The notes: generated by a model not told the origin, from the letters alone. A stretch of DNA of 64,000 bases from Haloprofundus salinisoli (GCF_020097815.1 NZ_CP083663.1:744001-808000); one strand, 5' to 3'; positions 28,159 to 37,349 are shown, counted from the first letter of the stretch. Made by a program: numbers and translations.

Positions 28159-28563
28159 TCAACTGAACTCCATGTATCGGGCGTGTTCGAGCCACTCTTC
28201 GAGCGACGGCGAGCGGTAGAATCTGACCTCGTTCTGTCGCGGGTCGTAGTCGACGACACCCGCCGCATCCAGACGCGGTAACTTCGAGTGGTGAACGTCG
28301 ATTTTGACCTGCTCCCGAGACGGGGGGTCGGCTCTCTCCGTGCCCGCCGCCTCGTACTCGCACACGGCGTCGACCACCTCCTCGGCTCCGGTCACGTCGC
28401 TCTCCATCCCGTAGAGGTAGTAGAGAACGTATCTGAGACGGGCGACGCTCAGAAGGTCGAAGATAGCGTCGAGATTCCCGGTGACCTGCGAGTACCGGAC
28501 TAGCTGACTCCCACCACCACTGTTGCTCTCACCACCTTTCGGACCGGATTCATCGTCAGACAT
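28159..28563 (-). CDS. DUF7344-type winged-helix-like regulator
   Basis: A 134-residue protein. After a Gly/Ser-rich start it has LDAIFDLLSVARLRYVLYYL and VKIDVHHSKLPRLDAAGVVDYDPRQNEVRFY, the pattern of the haloarchaeal DUF7344 winged-helix family, often annotated as putative transcription regulators. The ATG at 28563 is supported by an AGTAAA box about 27 bases upstream; longer in-frame starts lack this. A second member is at 47286-47678. Confidence 0.82.
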   Translation of the reverse strand: MSDDESGPKGGESNSGGGSQLVRYSQVTGNLDAIFDLLSVARLRYVLYYLYGMESDVTGAEEVVDAVCEYEAAGTERADPPSREQVKIDVHHSKLPRLDAAGVVDYDPRQNEVRFYRSPSLEEWLEHARYMEFS

Positions 28564-28733
28564 TCTACTCACCATACAACGCCCGCGTAGTAAATGTCGG
28601 TGCTTTAACAATAATATCGCGATTGAAAAATTATCCGATTTCAGAGAGAGAATAACGGGTCACGGGTGAAAACGGCGTTCGGTTCGTCGGCCTCGAAAAC
28701 CGGTGGGAGCCGACGCCCGAAGGGGGCGAGCGT

Positions 28734-29594
28734 TCAGTCGAGGTAGTCGCCGACCAGCAGGTCGACGCGCTCGCGCGTCTCCTCGGGGACGGCGTCGGCG
28801 GGCGTGTTGACGGTTCCTTCGAGCGCCGTATGCGCGTCGCACTCGAACTCGTCGGGGAGCGTCCGGATGGCCTCCTCGACCGTGCGCTTGATGGCCTCCT
28901 GATTCTTCTCGGCGTTTTCGAGCACTTCTTCGAGCGTCACCTCGTGGTCCCGCTTCCAGACGTCGTAGTCGGTGACGCCCGCGACGGTGGCGTAGGCGAT
29001 CTCGGCCTCGCGGGCGAGTTTCGCTTCCGGAACCGCCGTCATCCCGACGACGTCCCATCCTTGCGAACGATAGAACTCGCTCTCGGCGCGCGTCGAGTAC
29101 TGCGGCCCCTCGATGCAGACGTAGGTGCCGCCCTCCTGTCTCTCCGCGTCGGTCGCCGACTCCGCGGCGTCGGCGAGATGCGAGACGAGTTCGGGGCTGT
29201 ACGGCTCCGTGATGGGCTGGTGGACGACGATGCCGTCGCCGAAGAACGTCGAGGTGCGGTGCTTCGTGCGGTCGAAAATCTGTCCCGGGACGACGAGCGT
29301 TCCCGGCGGCAGCTCCTCCTTCAGGCTGCCGACGGCGTTGGAAGCGAAGATATACTCGACGCCCAGTTTCTTGAACGCGTAGATGTTCGCGCGGTACGGT
29401 AGATTCGTCGGCGAGCGGCCGTGTTTCGGGCCGTGGCGCGGCAGGAACGCGACTTCGCGGCCCGTATCGCCGAACTCGCCGACGGTGACCGGCGCGCTCG
29501 GTTCTCCGTAGGGCGTCTCTATCTCCTCTTCGCGGGTGTTCGACAGCGGAAGCGCCTCGTAGATCCCGCTTCCGCCGATGAAGCCGATAGCCAT
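28734..29594 (-). CDS. mtnP: S-methyl-5'-thioadenosine phosphorylase
   Basis: A 286-residue purine-nucleoside-phosphorylase-family enzyme that cleaves methylthioadenosine to adenine and methylthioribose-1-phosphate. It starts AIGFIGGSGIYEAL, then has the phosphate-binding FLPRHGPKHGRSPTNLPYRAN, SNAVGSLKEELPPGTLVVPGQ and the substrate loop CIEGPQYSTRAES, GMTAVPEAKLARE. The ATG at 29594 gives the normal N-terminus. Eight further in-frame codons upstream are unlikely. Confidence 0.93.
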   Translation of the reverse strand: MAIGFIGGSGIYEALPLSNTREEEIETPYGEPSAPVTVGEFGDTGREVAFLPRHGPKHGRSPTNLPYRANIYAFKKLGVEYIFASNAVGSLKEELPPGTLVVPGQIFDRTKHRTSTFFGDGIVVHQPITEPYSPELVSHLADAAESATDAERQEGGTYVCIEGPQYSTRAESEFYRSQGWDVVGMTAVPEAKLAREAEIAYATVAGVTDYDVWKRDHEVTLEEVLENAEKNQEAIKRTVEEAIRTLPDEFECDAHTALEGTVNTPADAVPEETRERVDLLVGDYLD

Positions 29595-29730
29595 GGTAGT
29601 ACTGGTGTCGATGTCCACCTAAGAACACTGGTTCTGTCGAGGCGTTCCGACCGGTAGTCGTGCCCGGGTCGCCGTCGAAAGGGGTCTCCGAATCGCCGTC
29701 GAAAGCGGGGTGTGCTCCGTCAGGGGTCGG

Positions 29731-30750
29731 TTACAGGCCGAGGCGGGGACCGACTCGCTTCTGAAACCACGTCGCCAGTTCGATGCTCGGGCGCTCTCTC
29801 GTCAGTTTGTACATCGGCACGAGGTCGGGGCCGAGTTTCGACTTCGGCTGACCGGAACGCGGGTCTATCGCGCCGTGTAAGTTGTAGCGGGAGACGCCTG
29901 CTTCCTTGGCGTCGCGGATAATCTGCCAGTCGAGCAGCTCGTTCGCCGGAACGTTCTCGAGGGGTCTGGCTCCGCCCTTCCACCACCACGTCGTGTCGCC
30001 GAACCGGACGGCTATCTTCCCACCGACGTACTCGCCGTCTTTCAGACAGACGTAGGGTCGGGCCTGCTCGTCGGGGAGCGCCTCGTAGTAGTCGAGAACC
30101 TGCTCGGGGCTGGTGTCTTGGTAGGCGATGTCCGACTGCTCGAACCGCGCCCAGATGTGCTCGGCGATGCGGCGCGCCTCGGGTTCGCCGCCGACCCGAA
30201 TCTCGCATCCGGCATCGCGCGCCTCGTCGATCGCGCGGCGGACCGACCGGGAGAACGACCGTTTGATTTCGTCGAGTTCGCGTTCGAGATCGACGATGTA
30301 CGTCGCGTCCATCTCGACGTCGAAATCGTTCCACACCCACGGCCGGAAATCGCCGTACCGGTCGGTGGTGTGTATCTGGAACCGGTCGGGGTCGAACCGG
30401 TCGTCGACCCACTCGATACACCCCTCGACGAACTGTCGGTGGCGACGCTCTCGCTTTCTCGTCTTGAGATTCTCGTAGTTCGAGAGAATCGGCCCGAGGA
30501 GGATTATCGAGATCCCCTCCGGCGGGGATTTCACCAGTTTGAGCGGCCCCTTCTGCTTCTCGAAGAAGGGGAACAGGCCGACCGGCTCCTCGCCTTTGTA
30601 GCCCACTAACCGATGAAGCGACGCGTCGGCCTCCGACGCGATGACGCGGAGGACGCCGGACTGGTGAAAAGGCGTCGCCATCGGCGACTGTTCGACCAGG
30701 TAGTCCCACTCCTCGTCAGTGCCTGAGTGTCGGCGAATCGATACGGTCAT
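29731..30750 (-). CDS. FemAB/GNAT-like acyltransferase
   Basis: A 339-residue protein of the FemAB/BioF2-like GNAT family. The N-terminal part has EWDYLVEQSPMATPFHQ and GLFPFFEKQKGPL. The C-terminal acetyltransferase part has RSVRRAIDEARDAGCEIRVGG, YVGGKIAVRFGDTTWWWKGG and the YNLHGAIDPRSGQPKSKLGP block. Such enzymes transfer aminoacyl or acyl groups to cell-surface sugars or peptides in other organisms; the substrate here is unknown. A shortened copy lies immediately upstream (30773-31177). Confidence 0.85.
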   Translation of the reverse strand: MTVSIRRHSGTDEEWDYLVEQSPMATPFHQSGVLRVIASEADASLHRLVGYKGEEPVGLFPFFEKQKGPLKLVKSPPEGISIILLGPILSNYENLKTRKRERRHRQFVEGCIEWVDDRFDPDRFQIHTTDRYGDFRPWVWNDFDVEMDATYIVDLERELDEIKRSFSRSVRRAIDEARDAGCEIRVGGEPEARRIAEHIWARFEQSDIAYQDTSPEQVLDYYEALPDEQARPYVCLKDGEYVGGKIAVRFGDTTWWWKGGARPLENVPANELLDWQIIRDAKEAGVSRYNLHGAIDPRSGQPKSKLGPDLVPMYKLTRERPSIELATWFQKRVGPRLGL

Positions 30751-30772
30751 GCGGGATAATTACCAATGGAGG

Positions 30773-31177
30773 CTATAGCCGTTTTCTCAGTTTCAGGGCT
30801 CTGTCTCCGAGAGAGAACCGTTGGAGCGTGCTCTCGGAGAGCAGTGCCGGGAGTTGAATCGACGCGAATTCGGAGCTGACTACCGATGAGAGGTCCTCTT
30901 TCTGCTGCTGAACCCACGTTCTCAACTGAAGCACCCGATGCTGTCGCGTCAGGTCGTACGTGGGAACGAGTTCGGGCGAGAACTTCGCCTTCGCGCCGCT
31001 CGTTCGTCGCTCTAGCGCTCCGTGGAAGTCGAACTGGGTCGCCCCCACCTCCGCCGCCATCAGACGCAGAACATCGAACTGATGAAACGGCGTCCCCATA
31101 GACGACTGTTCGAGCCACTCGTCCCAGTCATGCTCTGTACACGTCGTCTCGGAGAGATGTTCGACCGATATCGACAT
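30773..31177 (-). pseudogene. Internally deleted copy of the FemAB/GNAT-like gene
   Basis: This 134-residue frame joins the N-terminal motif of the full-length neighbour (EWLEQSSMGTPFHQFDVLRL) directly to its C-terminal block (FDFHGALERRTSGAKAKFSP, then ELVPTYDLTRQ). About 200 central residues, including the acetyltransferase core, are missing, yet the frame is kept. It lies 22 bases upstream of the full-length gene on the same strand. It is probably a relic, but could be a small expressed protein that binds the full-length partner. Confidence 0.75.
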
Positions 31178-31455
31178 ACGTAACTGTTTTCTGGTAAACA
31201 CATCAGTGCTTTTTCAAAGAATTCGGTATCTCAGAACTTTCGATTGGTTCCGGTTTTTGATAGGATACCTCACCCAGAATCGGTGCTGGTCGGGCACCGT
31301 GCCGGGTCGGACTCGGCGGGCTCTCATCGCGCTCGAATCCAGACGGACGAACACGAAGCCTGTCGATATTGCCGCGACCGTTCGATTGCGGAGCCGTACC
31401 GGCAACACCAACTGGTTCGTGGTAGCCACTATCAGGAGAGTTGAAGTAGTTTGCT

Positions 31456-32919
31456 GTGTTTCACGAGACAGTGACAGCGCCCTCCTACAAGAGCGAGCTG
31501 ACAGATGGCGACCTCGTCAGGCCGATGCTTCGGTTGGCAGTGCCGATGGTCGTCATTCAGCTCCTCCAAGTGATGTACAACGTCGCGGACACGTTCTGGT
31601 TGGGGCTCCTCTCGGCGAACGCCGTCGGCGCGCTGAGCCTCGCGTTCCCGATGATCTTCTTTCTCATCTCCATCGGCGGCGGCTTCACCGCCGCGGGGAC
31701 GATTCTCGTCGCGCAGTACACGGGTGCCGACAGCGACGGGTCGGCTGATCTCATCGCCGGACAGACTATCTCGTTCGTGACGCTTCTGGCGGTCGCCATC
31801 GGAATCTTGGGCTTCTTCGTCACCGACCCGATGCTCTCGCTGTTGCCGACGGACGTGGAGACGGGCACGGACATCGTTCCGCTCGCGGGCGACTACATGC
31901 GCCTGTTCTTCCTCGGGTCGCCGTTTCTCTTCGGCTTCTTCATCTTCTCGTCGCTGATGCGTGGCTACGGCAACACGCGGGTGCCGATGCTGGTGATGGT
32001 CGTCAGCGTCGCCATCAACGTCGTGCTCGACCCGCTGCTCATCTTCGGGTGGTGGGTGTTCCCCCGGTTGGAGATAGAGGGCGCGGCCATCGCGACGATT
32101 CTCGCCAGAGCCGTCGCGGCGGCCATCGGGATGTACGTGCTCTTCGGCACCGACGTGGGTCCGGACGTGCGTCTCGAACACCTCCCGCTTCGGTTCGACC
32201 GCGTCCGCGACATCGTCTCGCTCGGCGTACCGACGGCGCTCGAACAGTCCACCAGCGCGCTCGCGATGATTCTGATGACCGCGATGGTCGCCACGTTCCC
32301 CCCGGCGGTCGTCACCGCGTACGGCCTCGGCAACCGCCTCACGTCGCTCATTTTCCTCCCGGCGATGGGGATGGGCCAGGCCATCGACGCCGTCGTCGGC
32401 CAGAACCTCGGCGCGGGCAAACCCGAGCGCGCGGCGCGAGCGGCGAAACTCGCGGCGAAGATCGTCACCGTCGCGTTGCTTCCGCTGGCCGTCGTGGCCG
32501 CCGTCACGCCCGAACCGATCGTCGCCGTCTTCCTCGGGGCGGGCGGTCCGCGGGCGGCGGAGACCATCGCCCACGCCAGCGACTACCTCCGCATCGCGTC
32601 GGTGATGTTCGTCTTCATGGGCGTCCTCCAGGTGATGCTCGGGACGTTCCGCGGCGCGGGCAACACGAAGACGGCGCTCGTCATGTCGGCTATCACCCTG
32701 TGGGTCGTCCGCCTGCCGGCGATGTACGTCCTCGTTTTCGTCGAGAACTGGGCCGAAACCGGCATCTGGGTCGCCGTCGCCCTCGGCGACATCGGCGGTG
32801 CCATCGTCGCCGTCGCGTGGTTCACCCGCGGGACGTGGAAAAGCGCCGTCGTCGACACCGACGACGGGGAGTCGTCGAAGAACGAGTGCACCGCCGACAG
32901 GACGCCGACCGACGACTGA
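31456..32919 (+). CDS. MATE-family multidrug/Na+ exporter
   Basis: A 487-residue transporter with 12 helices. The first MatE half starts MLRLAVPMVVIQLLQVMYNVADTFWLG and the second VRDIVSLGVPTALEQSTSALA. The loop QNLGAGKPERAARAA and the ERAAEVTWKA-type equivalents mark it as homologous to the MATE gene at 18274, but clearly diverged. A GTG at 31456 starts the protein. The 254 bases upstream contain no gene. The substrate is unknown. Confidence 0.91.
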   Translation: MFHETVTAPSYKSELTDGDLVRPMLRLAVPMVVIQLLQVMYNVADTFWLGLLSANAVGALSLAFPMIFFLISIGGGFTAAGTILVAQYTGADSDGSADLIAGQTISFVTLLAVAIGILGFFVTDPMLSLLPTDVETGTDIVPLAGDYMRLFFLGSPFLFGFFIFSSLMRGYGNTRVPMLVMVVSVAINVVLDPLLIFGWWVFPRLEIEGAAIATILARAVAAAIGMYVLFGTDVGPDVRLEHLPLRFDRVRDIVSLGVPTALEQSTSALAMILMTAMVATFPPAVVTAYGLGNRLTSLIFLPAMGMGQAIDAVVGQNLGAGKPERAARAAKLAAKIVTVALLPLAVVAAVTPEPIVAVFLGAGGPRAAETIAHASDYLRIASVMFVFMGVLQVMLGTFRGAGNTKTALVMSAITLWVVRLPAMYVLVFVENWAETGIWVAVALGDIGGAIVAVAWFTRGTWKSAVVDTDDGESSKNECTADRTPTDD

Positions 32920-32949
32920 GAACTAACTAAAAATCGGAGCGTGGCCGCT

Positions 32950-33423
32950 CTAGGCGCTCGCTTCGCGCATCTCGTCTGCGCCACTCGGAATCACGCCGAG
33001 TTGTTCCATCATGCCCAGCGCGTGCGGACTGTTGAACTCCTCGATGCACAGCTCGCCGTCGAATCGGACGATGGTGATTCCCGGCGTCTCCACCGACTTC
33101 CCGGTCGGCGGAATCTCCATCCCGCGGACGCGGAGCGTCCCCTCGTGGGTGCCAGTGACACGGTATCTACAGACGACGCAGTCGTCAGCGACGACGAGTT
33201 CGTCGATGTGGACGGTGAGGTCCGGCATCGCCTCACGGTACGACTCGATGAGCGCCCGGTACTCGTCGGCGCCGCGGAACGACTGTTCGAGTTGGTAGTG
33301 CGTCGAGACGTAGCCGTCGGCGAGCGCCTCGTCCAGTACGTCGTACTCTCCTCTGCTCCACGCTTCGTCTGCGACGCGTCGGAACTGTGCCTCCATCTGT
33401 CTCTTCGGTTCGGTGGTTGCCAT
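32950..33423 (-). CDS. SnoaL-like ester cyclase-family protein
   Basis: A 157-residue NTF2-fold protein of the SnoaL/ester cyclase group: AWSRGEYDVLDEALADGYVSTH, FRGADEYRALIESYREAMPDL and VCRYRVTGTHEGTLRVRGMEIPPTGKSVETPG are characteristic. Members include polyketide cyclases, but most archaeal ones have no known substrate. It converges with the MATE gene. The ATG at 33423 gives the usual N-terminus; 33438 is possible. Confidence 0.87.
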   Translation of the reverse strand: MATTEPKRQMEAQFRRVADEAWSRGEYDVLDEALADGYVSTHYQLEQSFRGADEYRALIESYREAMPDLTVHIDELVVADDCVVCRYRVTGTHEGTLRVRGMEIPPTGKSVETPGITIVRFDGELCIEEFNSPHALGMMEQLGVIPSGADEMREASA

Positions 33424-33505
33424 ATCTGTCACCAACATTCGTGTACAACTCGCGGAGAGATAGAGATTCGCTCAGCGATCCAAGATAGTTCTGATTCCTC
33501 TAATC

Positions 33506-34120
33506 CTATTTAGAAGGTTCAGAATAGTAGAATCGAGTAGGGAGGTTTTCCAATTCCACCGTTCTTGCAGGCTGATAACTCCGGCCTAAATTGCACTTAT
33601 ACTCCAGTTCGAACAGTAGTTCCTTTCCGGTTCTATCGTCAAAATCGAAGGCTGGGTGCCTCAACTGGCAGAAATCAGACGCCTGGACGATTTCTGTTTC
33701 GAGTTCGAGTAGTCTACTCATTTCACTCTCACCAATTGGAGAAACGGTAACAGAGAGTTCGTGAGCGGGACCTTTTCCGAGATTTAGGACGCCTACCCGG
33801 CTGTTGTTTTGGACTCCAATAAAAAGGGTAGGAGCAACACTGGCCTCACGAGTACGTTTGCTCTCTCGCACCGACAGTAAGGTAAAAATGGCGGACAAGA
33901 GAGCGATAACAACTAACGAGACATCTTGGATGCTGATTGATTCTTGGATACTGTGAATATAGAACAACAACCCTACAACAACCGCCGTGCCAACAAGCAG
34001 AACTGAGACTCCATCGAAGGTCCCAATACTAAATTCAGATAGACGATTTCGGTCAGAAATACTGGTTTGATTAATCAGTTCAACCTCATCTGTTGAATCA
34101 GAAGACGAATTACTTGACAT
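33506..34120 (-). CDS. AT-rich membrane protein of unknown family
   Basis: A 204-residue protein with two adjacent helices (residues about 36-57 and 64-82, GVSVLLVGTAVVVGLLFYIH and LVVIALLSAIFTLLSV) and a soluble C-terminal beta-rich domain containing GVLNLGKGPAHELSVTVSPIG and FCQLRHPAFDFDDRTGKELL. The base composition is visibly AT-rich, with codons such as ATA, AAT and TTA, unlike every neighbour, which suggests recent transfer. The pattern of two helices plus a C-terminal sensor-like domain resembles small membrane proteins of defence or accessory regions, but no function is recognised. Confidence 0.75.
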   Translation of the reverse strand: MSSNSSSDSTDEVELINQTSISDRNRLSEFSIGTFDGVSVLLVGTAVVVGLLFYIHSIQESISIQDVSLVVIALLSAIFTLLSVRESKRTREASVAPTLFIGVQNNSRVGVLNLGKGPAHELSVTVSPIGESEMSRLLELETEIVQASDFCQLRHPAFDFDDRTGKELLFELEYKCNLGRSYQPARTVELENLPTRFYYSEPSK

Positions 34121-34176
34121 ATTTTGCTACTGTTCAGTGTGCGTACTTGAAATAATCTATGGACACCGTCCGTTCG

Positions 34177-35145
34177 TCAGATAACCGCGCCCGACTCCAA
34201 CACCGCAATCAACAGCGTCAGCACCGGAATACTGACGATCGTCGTCGAGAAGACGACGGCGCTGACGTACTCCGCCGCCGAGAGACCGCCGATGGTCACA
34301 CCGTCGGAGAACTCGATGACGAGGATGAGCGGCGTGATGGCGGCGGGCATCGCGCATTCGAGGACGAACACGCGGGCGACGGTGGAGTCGGCGAATCCGA
34401 GCGCGAAAGCGACTCCCAAGCCGACGACGGGCGCGACGGCCATCTTCAACGCGCTCGCGACGCCGACGCGCGAGAGCGCGGAGCCGTAGTCGGTGTTGGC
34501 CAGTTGGATGCCGAGGATGAGTAGCATCACCGGAATCGAAGAGTCGCCGACGAGTTTCAGCGTCTCCATCGCCGCGCCGTCGACGGGCGGAACGAGGCCT
34601 AACCACCGCGCCGCGAGGGCGACGACGACGGCGTAGACGAGCGGGATGCGGAGCACGCGCTTGAACCCGGCCAGCCCCGCCGACCCGCCGCTCCGAGAGG
34701 CGATGTAGATGCCGGCGGTGTACATCAGCACGCCTTGCACCGAGAGGTAGAGCACCGCTGTGCTGCGTCCGGTCGCGCCGAATGCGAACTCCGAGAGCGG
34801 GACGCCGTAGTTACCCGCGTTCGGGAAGGCGCTGACGAGGACGAGCGCGCTCAATAACGGTTCGGGTTCGCCGAGCAGTCGGCCGATACCCTCGGCGACG
34901 ACGATCATCGCGAAGGTATAGACGGCGACGCCTGCGGCGACTCGGACGAGCGTTCCACCGCCGAGCGTCGTCGTCGCGAGACTGTGAAAGACGAGTGCGG
35001 GCGCGAGAACGTAGAGCGTAATCGTGTTCAACGGACCGGGGTCGACGTTCTGCGTTCGACCGAGTAGAAAACCGACGCCCGCCAACGTGAGGATCGGCAG
35101 TATGGCAGTGGCGAAGATAGAAACCAGTGACACGCTCGAAGCCAC
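34177..35145 (-). CDS. AEC-family transporter (auxin efflux carrier type)
   Basis: A 322-residue protein with ten predicted helices. The family N-terminus is present (ILPILTLAGVGFLLGRTQNVD), as are PNAGNYGVPLSEFAFG, with the conserved Asn-Tyr-Gly-x-Pro motif, and ECAMPAAITPLILVIEF near the end. AEC proteins export small organic acids or similar compounds. A GTG start at 35145 is used because no suitable ATG exists. Confidence 0.88.
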   Translation of the reverse strand: MASSVSLVSIFATAILPILTLAGVGFLLGRTQNVDPGPLNTITLYVLAPALVFHSLATTTLGGGTLVRVAAGVAVYTFAMIVVAEGIGRLLGEPEPLLSALVLVSAFPNAGNYGVPLSEFAFGATGRSTAVLYLSVQGVLMYTAGIYIASRSGGSAGLAGFKRVLRIPLVYAVVVALAARWLGLVPPVDGAAMETLKLVGDSSIPVMLLILGIQLANTDYGSALSRVGVASALKMAVAPVVGLGVAFALGFADSTVARVFVLECAMPAAITPLILVIEFSDGVTIGGLSAAEYVSAVVFSTTIVSIPVLTLLIAVLESGAVI

Positions 35146-35221
35146 CTGTGCAACGATACCAAACGTTTCGGATGCGGCGACCTACGGTGTGTGAACGGTG
35201 TCGAAGGCTGTCTGTAACCGA

Positions 35222-35935
35222 CTACGCGCCGACGCCTTCGTTGTCGATGAGCCGCCACGCGTCCGACCCGGTGGTCTCGACGAACTCGCGGCGCTCCATC
35301 TCCGCCATCACTTCCTGCAGGCGGTCGGGTTGGGCGATCTCCATCCCGATGGGATCGACGTCGTGGAACTCGTCGAGGTAGTGGCGCACGTCGTCGAGTT
35401 CGAACGTCTCCTCGTCGGCTTTCACCATCACGCCCGAGATGAGGTCGACCATGTCCTCGATGAAGTTCCACGGATAGACGATCCAGGCCCACTCCTCGAG
35501 GCGCTCGCCGACGTAATCGGGCTCGAACTCGCTGGTCTGCAGCAGTTGCAGCGTCGCCGTGTGAACCTCGTTCGCGCTGCGCTCGCGGACGTACTCGTCG
35601 GCGCGCTCGATGGAGCCGCCGGTGTCGGCGATGTCGTCGATGATGAGCACGTTCTTGCCTTCGACGCTGCCCTCCGGCATCGGATAGCGGACCTCGGGTT
35701 CGCCCGACTTCTGAGCGGTGCCGACGTAGTGTTCCATCTTCAGACTCGTCAGGTCGTCCAGTCCGAGGAAGTCGCAGAGACACCGACCCGCGAACCACCC
35801 GCCGCGGGCGAGCGCGACGACCACGTCCGGTTCGAACGACGACTCTTTGACGTCGTCGCTCACGTCGCGGCAGAGCCCGTAGATGTACTCCCAGTTGGTG
35901 ATCGTGCACTTGAACTCGTCGGGGAGGTCGCTCAT
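35222..35935 (-). CDS. Phosphoribosyltransferase-family protein
   Basis: A 237-residue protein. The PRTase domain (residues about 10-175) has PDVVVALARGGWFAGR and the PRPP-binding loop VLIIDDIADTGGSI. A C-terminal helical segment (DDVRHYLDEFHDVDPIGMEI, then MAEMERREFVETTGSDAWRL) may be a small winged helix. Haloarchaeal members are annotated as purine phosphoribosyltransferases; the base is unproven. The ATG at 35935 is preferred over an in-frame extension to 36082 with no protein character. It is divergent from thi4. Confidence 0.85.
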   Translation of the reverse strand: MSDLPDEFKCTITNWEYIYGLCRDVSDDVKESSFEPDVVVALARGGWFAGRCLCDFLGLDDLTSLKMEHYVGTAQKSGEPEVRYPMPEGSVEGKNVLIIDDIADTGGSIERADEYVRERSANEVHTATLQLLQTSEFEPDYVGERLEEWAWIVYPWNFIEDMVDLISGVMVKADEETFELDDVRHYLDEFHDVDPIGMEIAQPDRLQEVMAEMERREFVETTGSDAWRLIDNEGVGA

Positions 35936-36086
35936 TTCCGACTGTGACTCTGCCACGGCCGCACATAAGGGTTTACAGGTAGTCTCGTCGCCTTCTCCGG
36001 GCCGAATCGGCTCGAACGCGACTCCGTCGCGGCACCGATAGGCGACCCGCCGAACGGCGAGCGTCGCGGGCCGGACGACCACAAAG

Positions 36087-36092
36087 TATTAA
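36087..36092 (+). promoter_or_regulatory. TATA-like box for thi4
   Basis: TATTAA lies about 27 bases before the thi4 ATG at 36117, giving a leaderless transcript. A regulator such as ThiR could act on the following stretch to 36116, but no operator was identified. Confidence 0.5.
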
Positions 36093-36116
36093 CACCCGGT
36101 TGTATCACTAGGTAGT

Positions 36117-37049
36117 ATGTCGGAGTTCACCGGATTCTCCGCGACCGGAGAGGCGGAAGTGACCCGCGCGATAGCCAGCGAGTGGAGCGAGGAGTTTCTC
36201 GACTACACAGAGAGCGACGTCATCGTCGTCGGCGGCGGACCGTCGGGGTTGATGGCGGCGAAAGAGCTCGCCGACCGGGGCGTGAAGACGACCGTCGTCG
36301 AGAAGAACAACTACCTCGGCGGCGGGTTCTGGCTCGGCGGTTTCCTGATGAACACGGTCACCGTCCGCGACCCCGCCCAGACGGTGCTCGACGAGTTGGG
36401 CGTCCCCTACGAAGAGACCGAGGAGGCCGACGGGCTGTACACCGCGAAGGGCCCGCACGCCTGTTCGGCGCTCATCGCCGCCGCCTGCGACGCCGGCGCG
36501 CGGATGCAGAACATGACGGAGTTCACAGACGTCGTCGTCCGCGACGGACACCGCGTCGCCGGCGTCGTGATGAACTGGACCCCGGTCCACGCGCTGCCGC
36601 GCGAACTCACCTGCGTCGACCCCGTCGCCGTCGAATCCGACCTCGTCGTCGACGCGACGGGGCACGAGGCCGTCGTCGTCTCGAAGCTTCAGGAGCGGGG
36701 CGTCCTCGACGCGCCGGGCATCGAACACGCCCGCGAGCACAACGTCGGGATGGACCAGACGGGCGAGAACGAGTACGGCGCCCCCGGCCACGACTCGCCG
36801 GGCCACGACTCGATGTGGGTCGCAGAGAGCGAAGACCAGGTCGTCGAGAAGACGGGCCTCGTCCACGACGGCCTCGTCGCCACCGGGCTGGCGACGGCGA
36901 CGACGCACAAGCTCCCCCGGATGGGGCCGACGTTCGGCGCGATGCTGCTGTCGGGTAAGCGCGCCGCGCAGGTCGCGCTCGACGAACTCGACGCCGACGC
37001 CGCGCCGGTCGAGATGGTCCCCGAGCGGCCCGCGCCGGCGGACGACTGA
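36117..37049 (+). CDS. thi4: Thiamine thiazole synthase Thi4 (Cys-type)
   Basis: A 310-residue protein that makes the thiazole half of thiamine from NAD and glycine. It has the dinucleotide-binding [18 protein letters not shown] (residues about 36-53), [14 protein letters not shown] and the C-terminal [15 protein letters not shown]. Residue Cys166 in ELTCVDP lies at the position of the sulfur-donating Cys of yeast Thi4 (Cys205), so a suicidal single-turnover mechanism is expected rather than the sulfide-using His type. A TATA-like TATTAA is about 27 bases upstream. thiR lies 1.5 kb away on the other strand. Confidence 0.94.
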   Translation: MSEFTGFSATGEAEVTRAIASEWSEEFLDYTESDVIVVGGGPSGLMAAKELADRGVKTTVVEKNNYLGGGFWLGGFLMNTVTVRDPAQTVLDELGVPYEETEEADGLYTAKGPHACSALIAAACDAGARMQNMTEFTDVVVRDGHRVAGVVMNWTPVHALPRELTCVDPVAVESDLVVDATGHEAVVVSKLQERGVLDAPGIEHAREHNVGMDQTGENEYGAPGHDSPGHDSMWVAESEDQVVEKTGLVHDGLVATGLATATTHKLPRMGPTFGAMLLSGKRAAQVALDELDADAAPVEMVPERPAPADD

Positions 37050-37071
37050 CGGCGGAGCGCGGCAGAACGCA

Positions 37072-37317
37072 TCAACCGTCCGGCGGAACGCCGACCAACC
37101 CCGCGCTCACGTCCCAGAGCCGGTGTCGAGTCGGCTCGTCACCGACCGACGAGGTCGACCGAACCGCTTCGTCGTCGACGTAGACGCCGTTTCGTTCCAC
37201 GAGTTTCGAGCCGAGAGCCGCCGCGAGGAAACTCTCGGCCTCTCCGTCGAGCGACCCCGTGAATCCGAGCGGGAGGTGCGAGAAAGCGGCGGTCGGCGAG
37301 TTCGCGGGCGACAGCAA
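37072..37317 (-). pseudogene. C-terminal remnant of a short-chain dehydrogenase
   Basis: The frame encodes about 81 residues whose last 50 (GEAESFLAAALGSKLVERNG, VYVDDEAVRSTSSVGDEPTR, HRLWDVSAGLVGV) look like the C-terminus of protochlorophyllide-reductase-like SDR proteins, which end with a similar RLWxVSxxLVG. The Rossmann fold with TGxxxGxG and the YxxxK active site are absent, because the plus-strand gene at 37350 occupies their place. It is most likely a gene remnant. Confidence 0.55.
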
Positions 37318-37349
37318 TAACCATCCGTCCGACGACGAAACAGGGGAGC

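Noticed and set aside
35936-36082. N-terminal extension of the phosphoribosyltransferase
   Set aside because: The 49 extra residues look non-coding and would cover the shared promoter region with thi4.
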